From Levilactobacillus lindianensis (GTDB lineage Bacteria > Bacillota > Bacilli > Lactobacillales > Lactobacillaceae): 64,000 bases of DNA. Positions 55,450 to 63,150 of the stretch are shown one piece after another (the stretch's first letter is position 1; every line of letters begins with the position of its first letter). The position numbers and the translations under genes are program-made. A model generated the notes under the pieces. It did no database searches. It saw only the letters and a list, made by a program, of their open reading frames with translations, and was not told where the DNA came from. Location of the stretch: contig NZ_RHOD01000006.1 of assembly GCF_003946095.1 (NCBI RefSeq), positions 1-64,000 of the forward strand. Reading direction: 5' to 3'.

Positions 55450-55511
55450 CCAGTGGGTTAACGGTCACGCCGTCACCCAACTGGCTGTCAGCAAGGTTAG
55501 TTCCTTGCTAA
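55450..55511 (+). other. Structured leader of ohrR
   Basis: Two hairpins: CCAGT.GGG...CCC.ACTGG (about 55451-55485) and AGCAAGG / CCTTGCT (about 55490-55509). No known riboswitch consensus recognised. Confidence 0.45.
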
Positions 55512-55513
55512 TA

Positions 55514-55537
55514 ACAATTTAATTGTATACAATATTC
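55514..55537 (+). promoter_or_regulatory. OhrR-type operator
   Basis: ATTGTATACAAT (55522-55533) is a perfect palindrome, flanked on the left by ACAATTTA, closely like the B. subtilis OhrR operator built on AATTGTATACAATT. It lies just before the ohrR ribosome binding site, so OhrR probably represses its own gene. Confidence 0.6.
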
Positions 55538-55565
55538 TGAAAGTATTTGAAAGGAGGCCTGTGCC

Positions 55566-56039
55566 ATGCCAAAGGTTCCGCCAGTCTTACTCGACCAGCA
55601 ACTTTGCTTCTCGATCTATTCCGCTAGCAAGAAGTTTAATCACTTCTACCAGAGTGCCCTTGCCCCATTCAGCCTGACCTACCCGCAATACATTGCGATG
55701 TTGGTTTTGTGGGAGGACGCCCCCCTGACCGTTCACCAGCTTGGTGAACGCTTAGAGCTTGATAGTGGTACCTTAACGCCACTGCTAAAACGGCTCGAAA
55801 AACAAGGTTGGGTCAGTCGCGTTCGTAGCCAAACCGATGAACGCCAGGTGTTAATTCACTTAACCGAAATGGCTACAGCCAAACGTGAAGAAGTCTATTC
55901 TCGAATCGGCCAATGCCAAACCTTGTTAGGAATGTCCGACGAGGAGATCGACGAGACGATGGCTGAATTGGCCACCGTCAAGTCCCAGTTAGATAACGTC
56001 AGTCGCCAACGACTGATTACCAAGAACATCGATAACTAA
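55566..56039 (+). CDS. ohrR: OhrR-type MarR family organic-peroxide sensor
   Basis: A 157-residue MarR protein. LDQQLCFSIYSASK carries the peroxide-sensing Cys (residue 15), and LDSGTLTPLLKRLEKQGWVSR...DERQVLIHLTE is the OhrR winged helix. Oxidation of this Cys by organic hydroperoxide or hypochlorite releases DNA. No ohr thiol-peroxidase gene is adjacent, which is unusual. ATG follows AAAGGAGG. Confidence 0.88.
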   Translation: MPKVPPVLLDQQLCFSIYSASKKFNHFYQSALAPFSLTYPQYIAMLVLWEDAPLTVHQLGERLELDSGTLTPLLKRLEKQGWVSRVRSQTDERQVLIHLTEMATAKREEVYSRIGQCQTLLGMSDEEIDETMAELATVKSQLDNVSRQRLITKNIDN

Positions 56040-56068
56040 AGAACGTGCATCCAAGTTTGGAAACACTA

Positions 56069-56100
56069 AAGGGTCTGGGATTTCCCCAGACCCTTTTTTT
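56069..56100. terminator. Terminator between ohrR and the CPBP protease gene
   Basis: GGGTCTGGG / CCCAGACCC, ATTT-type loop, T7 on the plus strand. Confidence 0.85.
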
Positions 56101-56773
56101 AATGAATGGTGGTCACCATGGCCAACATGGCAATTAAATTATTAAAACCATGCATAAAGATCGTTGTTTGCAGCTTACCTGTCTTACGGTAAACGTACGC
56201 GAAGGTCCCACCCATGATGGCATAAATGAGCCAACTGATCGGATTGTCACTTTGATGAACTAACGAGAAGACCACACCACTCACGATAATCGGTAACCAA
56301 AAGTGGTCCTTAGAAAAACAACCACTCATTAAAATCCCGCGAAAAGTTAACTCCTCCAGAACCGGTGACGCCAACACGGCCGTCAGACTTAACATGATTA
56401 ATGACAGCGGACTCTTTCCCAGAATTGTAGCAATTAAGTCATTATTTTTGGTCCCAGTTTCCTTAAAAATCACGATGTTCGCAACGTTTAGGCTCATTTC
56501 AACCACCATCATAAAGACGTAGCCTTTCACCATGAGGCCCCAGTCAGAGCCGGTTAAACGTTGCCATTTTCCCGGGACCATCCCCCGATAAATCCACAGA
56601 CCAATGCCAATTGCCACGGTGAACCCAGCCACGTAGATGACCGCCCAAATGGCCTGCTGCCAGGTTGCCCCACGACTCAAGAAGGCCAAGGGTATCTGAA
56701 CAATCGTGACGAGAATTAACATAACCACGAACCAACCGATGTTTTTTAAGCTTTTTAACTGTTTAAAGTTCAC
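56099..56773 (-). CDS. CPBP family intramembrane glutamic endopeptidase
   Basis: 224 residues with about seven membrane helices. Abortive-infection-type motifs: LEELTFRG (EExxxR) and a later MHGFNN (HxxxN). Such proteins process prenylated or bacteriocin-related substrates in some bacteria; in lactobacilli they often accompany bacteriocin genes, but none are here. A promoter 130 bases upstream gives a long leader. Confidence 0.85.
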   Translation of the reverse strand: MNFKQLKSLKNIGWFVVMLILVTIVQIPLAFLSRGATWQQAIWAVIYVAGFTVAIGIGLWIYRGMVPGKWQRLTGSDWGLMVKGYVFMMVVEMSLNVANIVIFKETGTKNNDLIATILGKSPLSLIMLSLTAVLASPVLEELTFRGILMSGCFSKDHFWLPIIVSGVVFSLVHQSDNPISWLIYAIMGGTFAYVYRKTGKLQTTIFMHGFNNLIAMLAMVTTIH

Positions 56774-56902
56774 AATATCCGTCCTTTGTTGGCTCGCTTA
56801 ACTAACCGTGGAACAGCCCGTAGAATCCCACGATCCGTTACTTCCGATTAGTCAGCAAAACCCAATTTTCTTGTTATTAATATTTTAATGGCATTTTTTC
56901 TC

Positions 56903-56931
56903 ATTATGCGGTACTATATGGTTGCGGGCAA
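56903..56931 (-). promoter_or_regulatory. Promoter of the CPBP gene
   Basis: Minus strand TTGCCC (56926-56931), 17 bases, CATAAT (56903-56908). Confidence 0.45.
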
Positions 56932-56986
56932 GTTTGAACTAAACTTCAGCTTGCGCGTGAGGCTTCTGTCCTCATTCAACAGACAG

Positions 56987-57050
56987 ATTTCATTTTACTC
57001 CCCCAAAGTAGATGAAATTTTTACAACATAATCCCCCAATTATGTTGTAA
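56987..57050 (-). other. Twin hairpins with G5 loops
   Basis: Hairpin 57021-57050 (12-bp perfect stem, loop TGGGGG on the minus strand) contains the stop of the upstream membrane-protein gene. Hairpin 56987-57018 has an imperfect stem and the same TGGGGG loop, 33 bases away. Neither has a T-run. Confidence 0.5.
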
Positions 57051-57336
57051 CCTTACTCTTTGGCCATTGCGACTTATCGTAATGGCTTTTTTTGTGTCGT
57101 TTTTTCTTCTGGCTCTTCTTGCTGCTTCGACGGTCGCTGGAGAATCGGTGCGATGACCGACCAGCGTTTAAAGAGAATCCGACAATCCCAGTCGTAGTCA
57201 AGGTAAAACCAACCAGACTCACGGCGGCCTGCGCCCAAGCCCCGGAAACCCAGTGCGTAGCAATCCACACTGTAGCCAGGATAATGACCACAGTTAACCC
57301 CACAATTAGACTCACTGTTCGAATGAATTTTGCCAC
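57040..57336 (-). CDS. Small two-helix membrane protein with basic tail
   Basis: 98 residues: two hydrophobic segments (about 6-27 and 36-56) and a C-terminal tail rich in Arg, Lys, Ser (SSKKSQKKKRHKKSHY). No family recognised. GTG 57336 is chosen because GAGGAAG lies seven bases upstream. The stop lies in the stem of a hairpin. Confidence 0.55.
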   Translation of the reverse strand: MAKFIRTVSLIVGLTVVIILATVWIATHWVSGAWAQAAVSLVGFTLTTTGIVGFSLNAGRSSHRFSSDRRSSKKSQKKKRHKKSHYDKSQWPKSKVTT

Positions 57337-57453
57337 GTCATCACTTCCTCTCAACTGTCATTGGTCAAATCTTACCACGTTTTCGACCCGTCTCACAATC
57401 TGTTTTCACTGGCACCATCAGCCTGACCGTTCAGCGAGCACTCGACGAAAAAG

Positions 57454-57467
57454 TGCAATCGTTTGCA
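57454..57467 (+). promoter_or_regulatory. cre-like (CcpA/LacI-family) operator
   Basis: TGCAATCGTTTGCA fits TGNAANCGNTNNCA and is nearly palindromic. It overlaps the -35 of the phosphorylase promoter, so a bound CcpA or MalR-type protein would block transcription. Confidence 0.6.
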
Positions 57468-57492
57468 TTTGCGTGATACCGGCATTTATAAT
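57463..57492 (+). promoter_or_regulatory. Promoter of the GH65-pgmB operon
   Basis: TTGCAT (57463-57468), 18 bases, TATAAT (57487-57492). The ~100-base leader contains TTAATT-GCT-AATTAA (about 57521-57535). Confidence 0.6.
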
Positions 57493-57605
57493 AATACTTA
57501 TTTTGCGTCAATAGAGGGTGATTAATTGCTAATTAACAGGGGGTAGCCTAAGATTAATAGTGAATGATTGTGCAAATAATTATATAGAAAGGAAGACGAT
57601 TGGGT

Positions 57606-60323
57606 TTGAAAATTATTACGTTACACGTTTCAGATGACGCCCTTCAGGTCAGCTATGCCCCTGCTGGAAAGCCGGCGGCCCAACGCGAGTTCACTATCGC
57701 TTACAATACGGACCAAAGTATCGGTGAAAACCTTGAAAATTTGCGGGTACGCTTAGTGGGTCTCGACGTGGATGCCGCAGTGGTCGATAACGCCCTGAGT
57801 TATCCCTTCTCCGACACCGTCGTCGGGATTAACCACCAACGAATTGATATTGGTTTAGCAATTACCAACATGCTCAACATCCCCGTAGTCAGCAGCCAAG
57901 CGATTGCCGACCAAGGACTAGAAGATGCCCTGGCTAGCAAGCGCGAATACCTCAGTTGGCACCTGGATTACTATGGACAGTACGCTGGTAAACGAAACTA
58001 CGGGCAAGAGGCCATGTTAACTGTGGGCAACGGCTTCTTTGGCCTGCGCGGAGCCTATACCGAAGCTCACGCCGATGCCGACAACTATCCCGGCATGTAC
58101 ACAGCAGGTCTGTATGACCAACTGACAACTAATATTAACGGTCGCCAGGTCGTTAATGAAGATCTGGTCAACCTGCCAAACGCCCAAGCCTTAACGTTTG
58201 GGGTGGATCATCAAAATCCATTTCAGATTCGGAACAGTGATATTCAAGACATCTATCGTAGTCTGGATCTTCACACGGGAGCGTTGACCACAACCATGCT
58301 GGTTCAACTCTCCACCGGCCATACGTTGCAGATCAAGACAACCAAGCTTGCCAATATGACTGACTGGCACCGAATGGCTATTCGTTACAGCGTCACACCC
58401 CTTAACTTCTCCGGGTCCCTTCAGATTTATTCTGAAATCGACGGGAGCGTTGTCAACGGTAACGTCGAACGGTATCGGGCTTTCAATCAACGTCATATCC
58501 AGGTAACCGGCACCAGTCGCCAACCCGACACGATTTTCTTAGAGGGTCAGACCCAGTCGTCGAAAGTTCCCTTTATCTTCGGATCACGGTTAACTGGTCC
58601 TGGCGAGGCCTTGGATGCCCCCATTGACATCCGCCCTCATGCTGAACAGCACATTCAACAGATGCGCTCGGTTGCGGTTCAACCCAACCAGACTTATACC
58701 TTCGAGAAAAATGTGGTCTTCTTCACTGGCCGCGAAACAACCAGTCCCCTGGATCAAGCGGCTGCGACAGAGATTAACGCCGCCACCTTTGCCGACACCC
58801 TCACCAGCAATACCCATTATTGGGAGAAACGTTGGCAAGGTGCGGATATCCAAATCACTGGCGATATCACCGCGCAAAAATTAACGCGCGTCAACTTATA
58901 CCACCTCTTCTCAGCCACCCAAGCCATTGCCTCAGGTAAAATTGATGCCTCCGTCAATGCACGGGGGCTCGACGGGGAAGCCTACCGGGGACACGTCTTC
59001 TGGGACGAAATGTTCGATCTTCCCGTCTACGCCTTACACGACCCCGAGCTGGCAAAACAGCTTCTCATGTACCGTTACCGCCGCCTAGATGCCGCCAAAA
59101 AGAATGCTCAGGCTGATGGTGACGACGGGGCCATGTATCCTTGGCAATCCGGCGAGTTCGGTGACGAACAATCGCAAGTCGTCCACCTGAACCCCCTGAC
59201 GAATTCCTGGGATCCCGACTACTCCTCGCTTCAGCGGCATGTTTCCTTGGCCGTGGCTTACAACGTCATTATGTATACCCACATCACAGGCGATCACAGC
59301 TTCATGACCGCGTATGGTTTAGAGATGTTGAGTGAAATTTCCAAGTTCTGGCTCAGCCGGGCCAAATTGAATTCACAGACCCATCGTTACACGATTGATC
59401 GCGTCATGGGACCAGATGAATTCCACGAAAATTATCCGAATGCCGACAGTACCGGGCTGGCTGACAATGCTTATACCAACCTCATGGTCACCTGGCTCTT
59501 CAACCAGGTTCGCACCTTACGTCACGAACTACCCGCTAAAGCGGTCGCTGCTACTGACCGCAAGACCGGCTGGACGGCCCAAACAACCGACCAGTTAAAA
59601 GACGTCAGTCACCACCTGCGACTCGACATCAGTTCGGCGGGAATCATCGGACAATTTGCCGGCTACTTCAAGCTTCCCCGACTGGACTTCACCAAATATC
59701 AGAAGAAGTACGGCGACATCTCCCGGATGGACCGGATCTTGAAGGCCGAGGGAAAGACGCCCGACGCCTACCAAGTCGCCAAACAAGCTGATGCCTTAAT
59801 GGCATTCTACAGCCTCGATGAACAACAGGTCTTCGGTCTCTTGGACCAACTGGGTTATCACCTGCCAAAAGGCGCTTTCGACAAGAACCTCCAGTTCTAC
59901 CTCGACCGAACAACCCATGGTTCCACGCTCTCTCGTGTCGTCTACGCTGTTTTAACAGCAATGGCGGGTAACATGGACCAGTCGTGGAAACTCTTCTCAC
60001 AGGCCCTTCTATCGGACTATTACGACATCCAAGGTGGAACCACTGCCGAAGGAATTCACCTAGGCGTCATGGGAGCCGTCACCCTCATGACCACCCGACA
60101 CTATGCAGGGGTGGATATCTTAGCCCCTAAATTGTCGGTTAACCCCCACTTGCCGGCTACCTGGCAACGGTTGGACTTCGCCCAACTCATTCGGGGCATC
60201 CGGTATCACTTCACGATTGACCACCAGCACGTTCAGGTCACCGCAGATAAAGCAGCCGACTTAACAATTGGTGATCAGACCATAACGTTAAAACCAAACC
60301 AAACACAAACTATTTCATATTAA
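57606..60323 (+). CDS. GH65 family disaccharide phosphorylase (maltose/kojibiose phosphorylase type)
   Basis: About 905 residues. The GH65 part starts near residue 118 (WHLDYYG...EAMLTVGNGFFGLRGAY) and runs through the (alpha/alpha)6 barrel with the general acid Glu in VMGPDEFHENYPN; the C-terminal beta domain ends the protein. It splits an alpha-glucoside with phosphate into glucose and beta-glucose 1-phosphate. The first ~115 residues precede the usual GH65 start and are not recognised; typical members have about 750-770 residues. TTG 57606 (nine bases after GGAAG) or TTG 57600 is the start. Ten bases before pgmB. Maltose is the likeliest substrate by context, but kojibiose, nigerose and trehalose remain possible. 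Confidence 0.88.
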   Translation: MKIITLHVSDDALQVSYAPAGKPAAQREFTIAYNTDQSIGENLENLRVRLVGLDVDAAVVDNALSYPFSDTVVGINHQRIDIGLAITNMLNIPVVSSQAIADQGLEDALASKREYLSWHLDYYGQYAGKRNYGQEAMLTVGNGFFGLRGAYTEAHADADNYPGMYTAGLYDQLTTNINGRQVVNEDLVNLPNAQALTFGVDHQNPFQIRNSDIQDIYRSLDLHTGALTTTMLVQLSTGHTLQIKTTKLANMTDWHRMAIRYSVTPLNFSGSLQIYSEIDGSVVNGNVERYRAFNQRHIQVTGTSRQPDTIFLEGQTQSSKVPFIFGSRLTGPGEALDAPIDIRPHAEQHIQQMRSVAVQPNQTYTFEKNVVFFTGRETTSPLDQAAATEINAATFADTLTSNTHYWEKRWQGADIQITGDITAQKLTRVNLYHLFSATQAIASGKIDASVNARGLDGEAYRGHVFWDEMFDLPVYALHDPELAKQLLMYRYRRLDAAKKNAQADGDDGAMYPWQSGEFGDEQSQVVHLNPLTNSWDPDYSSLQRHVSLAVAYNVIMYTHITGDHSFMTAYGLEMLSEISKFWLSRAKLNSQTHRYTIDRVMGPDEFHENYPNADSTGLADNAYTNLMVTWLFNQVRTLRHELPAKAVAATDRKTGWTAQTTDQLKDVSHHLRLDISSAGIIGQFAGYFKLPRLDFTKYQKKYGDISRMDRILKAEGKTPDAYQVAKQADALMAFYSLDEQQVFGLLDQLGYHLPKGAFDKNLQFYLDRTTHGSTLSRVVYAVLTAMAGNMDQSWKLFSQALLSDYYDIQGGTTAEGIHLGVMGAVTLMTTRHYAGVDILAPKLSVNPHLPATWQRLDFAQLIRGIRYHFTIDHQHVQVTADKAADLTIGDQTITLKPNQTQTISY

Positions 60324-60333
60324 GGAGTTTTCA

Positions 60334-61008
60334 ATGATGACTAAATTTGCGGATATTAAGGGTTTTGTCTTTGACTTAGACGGTGTCATTACGGACACCT
60401 CCGTCTTACATGGTAATGCCTGGCACCAACTCGCCGATTCGCTCGGTGTGAGCTGGAATGAAGACCTTGCCAACGGGCTCAAGGGAATCAGTCGCATGGA
60501 CTCTCTTGAAATGATTCTGAAGTCTGGCCATAAGGAAAATGACTACACCCAAGACCAGAAGGTGGCCCTAGCTACTCAGAAGAACGACAATTATGTGGCC
60601 GAGGTGAACAAGATGACCCCCGCCAACATTTTGCCAGGAATGAAGGCCTTCCTGGATGACCTACGGGATAAGGGCTACCGGCTCTCACTAGCCTCGGCCT
60701 CCAAGAACGCTCCCCGTGTCCTCGACAAGCTGCAATTGGCCGACTACTTTCCCAAGATCGTTGACCCAGCCAGCCTAACCCATGGTAAGCCAGATCCCGA
60801 AATCTACACCAAGGGTGCGCAGGTACTCAACCTTGATCCGGCGCAGTGCATTGGGGTCGAAGATGCCGCTGCCGGTGTGCAAGCGATCAATGCTGCCGGA
60901 GAAGTTTCACTCGGCATCGGGGATGCCCACGAATTGGCAGCCGCCGACATGGTCTTTGCCAACACGGCCAGTGTCACTCTCGCTAACATTGCTCAAAAAT
61001 TAAATTAA
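60334..61008 (+). CDS. pgmB: Beta-phosphoglucomutase
   Basis: A 224-residue HAD-family enzyme: DLDGVITDT nucleophile motif, cap domain with GISRMDSLE, SLASASKNAP and GVEDAAAGVQAI. It converts the beta-glucose 1-phosphate from the GH65 phosphorylase to glucose 6-phosphate; the pair forms a complete alpha-glucoside utilisation step. ATG behind AAGGAG. Confidence 0.95.
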   Translation: MMTKFADIKGFVFDLDGVITDTSVLHGNAWHQLADSLGVSWNEDLANGLKGISRMDSLEMILKSGHKENDYTQDQKVALATQKNDNYVAEVNKMTPANILPGMKAFLDDLRDKGYRLSLASASKNAPRVLDKLQLADYFPKIVDPASLTHGKPDPEIYTKGAQVLNLDPAQCIGVEDAAAGVQAINAAGEVSLGIGDAHELAAADMVFANTASVTLANIAQKLN

Positions 61009-61021
61009 TTCTCATTACCAC

Positions 61022-61063
61022 AAAAACGGTGTCACTACTTGAAAAAAGTAATGACACCGTTTT
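61022..61063. terminator. Bidirectional terminator after pgmB
   Basis: AAAACGGTGTCA.TACTT / AAGTA.TGACACCGTTTT, T-runs on both strands. Confidence 0.8.
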
Positions 61064-61075
61064 AATCTGAAAAAT

Positions 61076-61846
61076 TTATTGAATCAAACCAAAGTGCCGT
61101 AACCCTTTGACGATTCCGTCATCCATGTTAGTGGCTGTCACATAAGTTGCCTTGTGCTTGGCTTGAAAGACTCCGTTGCCCATGGAGACTGACACGTCGA
61201 CCTCATCAAACATTTGGAGATCATTCAAGCCATCCCCAAAGGCATAGGTCTTCACGTCCTGCAATCCGGCCTCTTTCAAGAAGGTCCGAATCCCAGTCTG
61301 CTTGCTAATCCCGGTTGCCATCGTGTCCAGTGCCCGGGGATTGTTCCGAACAAAGGATAACTCACCGGCAAACTTTTCCCGGTATGGCGCCTCGTTATCA
61401 CGATTGAATACGTTCAGAAAGTTAATCTCCTGAGTCTGATACCAGGTCGGATCAACCTGCGCATCCAGTCGTAACAACTTGAAATTATCTTTGGTATCCT
61501 GGTTAGCCTGACTCAGTCGAAACCCACGATTGTTGAAATAGCCTAAGGGGTCGCCCTGTTCATTCGCAAAAGCGGTAATCGCTGCGAGTTCCTTCTGTGG
61601 AATCACCGCGGCCGTGAGTCGCTTACCCTGATACTGGACGTAACTCCCATTAGCACTGACCACAGCGTCGATGTTCGTGGCGTCGAGCACATATTGAATT
61701 TCAAAAATGTTTCTTCCAGTGGCAATAACTGGTAGAATATGATGTTGTTGCATTTCGTGAATGGCGGCGATACTTGTCGGTAAAACATTCTTGTTGTCGT
61801 CAAATAACGTACCATCCAAATCAAAAAAGACGATTGCTTGATACAT
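61076..61846 (-). CDS. Cof-type HAD-IIB sugar phosphatase
   Basis: 256 residues: FFDLDGTLFD (motif I), VIATGRN (motif II), C2-type cap, and AFGDGLNDLQMF (motif IV). Broad phosphatase on sugar phosphates or cofactors; substrate unknown. ATG 61846 lies nine bases after AGGAGG; a TTG three codons earlier is less well placed. Confidence 0.88.
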   Translation of the reverse strand: MYQAIVFFDLDGTLFDDNKNVLPTSIAAIHEMQQHHILPVIATGRNIFEIQYVLDATNIDAVVSANGSYVQYQGKRLTAAVIPQKELAAITAFANEQGDPLGYFNNRGFRLSQANQDTKDNFKLLRLDAQVDPTWYQTQEINFLNVFNRDNEAPYREKFAGELSFVRNNPRALDTMATGISKQTGIRTFLKEAGLQDVKTYAFGDGLNDLQMFDEVDVSVSMGNGVFQAKHKATYVTATNMDDGIVKGLRHFGLIQ

Positions 61847-61959
61847 CTCGTTCAACCTCCTAATCCACTTATACCAACGAGTCTATTATACAACAATGAC
61901 CAAAGTTCATGAAATGGCGAAAAAATATCTGTCAAGCAAATGTAGTAGCCAACTTTTTA

Positions 61960-61968
61960 TGGTACACT
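61960..61968 (+). promoter_or_regulatory. Extended -10 promoter of the deoxynucleoside kinase gene
   Basis: TGGTACACT (-10 at 61963-61968), 34 bases before ATG 62002. Confidence 0.45.
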
Positions 61969-62001
61969 ATATCTTGTATATTTGATAAAAGAGGGGCTAT
62001 C

Positions 62002-62649
62002 ATGGTGATAATTACAGCTGGAATGATTGGCGTCGGCAAGACGACTCTTACTGGAAAGATTGCATCACACTTGGACACAAAGGCATTTTTCGAACCGGTT
62101 GGTGACAACCCGGTTCTACCACTATATTATGCAGATCCCAAACAATATGGTTTCTTATTGCAAATTTACTTCCTCAACAAACGTTTTAGTATGATCAAGC
62201 GAGCGTTGGCGGACGACAATAACGTTCTGGACCGTTCGATCTATGAAGATGCCCTCTTCACGCGTGAAAATAACGCCGAAGGGAACATCACGGATACTGA
62301 GTTGGAAGTTTACTTAAACCTGCTCGACAACATGATGAACGAATTGAGCGCACTGCCAAAGAAGGCCCCAGACTTATTAGTCTATGCGGATGCCGACTTC
62401 GACACCATTCTTCACCGGATCAAGAAGCGTGGCCGCGATTACGAACAATTCGACGACAACCCTGACTTGGAAGCCTACTACAAGAAGATGTGGACGGCTT
62501 ATCAAGGCTGGTACGCTGACTACGACTTGAGTCCAAAGGTGCGGATCGACTTACAGAAGTACGATCTAGACGTTCCTGGCAACACGGACCTGGTTCTCCA
62601 ACAAATTGATGACGCCTTAAAAGCGATTCGGACGGACGCAACGGTCTAG
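62002..62649 (+). CDS. Deoxyadenosine/deoxyguanosine-type deoxynucleoside kinase
   Basis: A 215-residue kinase salvaging deoxynucleosides. P-loop GMIGVGKTT at 7-15, base/sugar site segment FFEPVGDNPVL, DRSIYEDALF and the LID RIKKRGRDYEQ. Lactobacilli carry paired dGK/dAK genes; only one is here. ATG 62002 follows AGAGGGG; the longer frame is not supported. Confidence 0.88.
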   Translation: MVIITAGMIGVGKTTLTGKIASHLDTKAFFEPVGDNPVLPLYYADPKQYGFLLQIYFLNKRFSMIKRALADDNNVLDRSIYEDALFTRENNAEGNITDTELEVYLNLLDNMMNELSALPKKAPDLLVYADADFDTILHRIKKRGRDYEQFDDNPDLEAYYKKMWTAYQGWYADYDLSPKVRIDLQKYDLDVPGNTDLVLQQIDDALKAIRTDATV

Positions 62650-62659
62650 TTCGACGATT

Positions 62660-62694
62660 AACGCCGCAAACCTACGATGGGTTTGCGGCGTTTT
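62660..62694 (+). terminator. Terminator of the kinase gene
   Basis: AACGCCGCAAACC / GGTTTGCGGCGTT, TT tail. Confidence 0.8.
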
Positions 62695-62713
62695 CATTTG
62701 CGCGCCATAACAA

Positions 62714-62748
62714 CAAAAAGGAGGCACACCTTAGGCATCCCTCCTCTT
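62714..62748 (-). terminator. Terminator of the DUF960 gene
   Basis: Minus-strand AGGAGG...GCC / CCTCCT with TTTTTG tail, 13 bases after the stop. Confidence 0.55.
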
Positions 62749-62760
62749 GTCACATTCTAT

Positions 62761-63084
62761 TTAATGATCCGCCGTTTCGGATGGTAACAAAATGATTTGG
62801 CTATCACCGTCATCATAGGCTAGAACAGTCTCTGGTAACTGTGGCGCATAGGTGAAATCAGTGTCGAATCCGGCACTGACGGCCCCGCGCTTGTCGTCCG
62901 TTTGAACATACTCAAACGTCGTCATCCCCTGATTATTGTGAAGCTTAAACGTCAGCAGATTCGCTAACGGAAAGAGACCCTGGAGGTCATTGTCAATGAT
63001 ATCCCAGACGGCGTCGATCATGTCGCCGGGTAGGACCGCAACGGTACCATAACTGGCGTAACGTGCATGATTACTTTCAAACAT
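62761..63084 (-). CDS. DUF960 family protein
   Basis: 107 residues, soluble. RYASYGTVAVLPGDMIDAVWDIIDND followed by LFPLANLLTFKL is the DUF960 pattern (an alpha/beta protein of unknown function in Firmicutes). ATG 63084 lies eight bases after GGAGG; the GTG at 63099 overlaps it. Confidence 0.75.
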   Translation of the reverse strand: MFESNHARYASYGTVAVLPGDMIDAVWDIIDNDLQGLFPLANLLTFKLHNNQGMTTFEYVQTDDKRGAVSAGFDTDFTYAPQLPETVLAYDDGDSQIILLPSETADH

Positions 63085-63150
63085 TTTCTTCGCCTCCACT
63101 CTCGATCGTTTAAAACTATTATACCGTAACTATTTTCAAAACGGGAATAA

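Noticed and set aside
56099-56773. Bacteriocin immunity role for the CPBP protease
   Set aside because: No bacteriocin precursor (double-Gly leader) or transporter genes occur nearby in the window.
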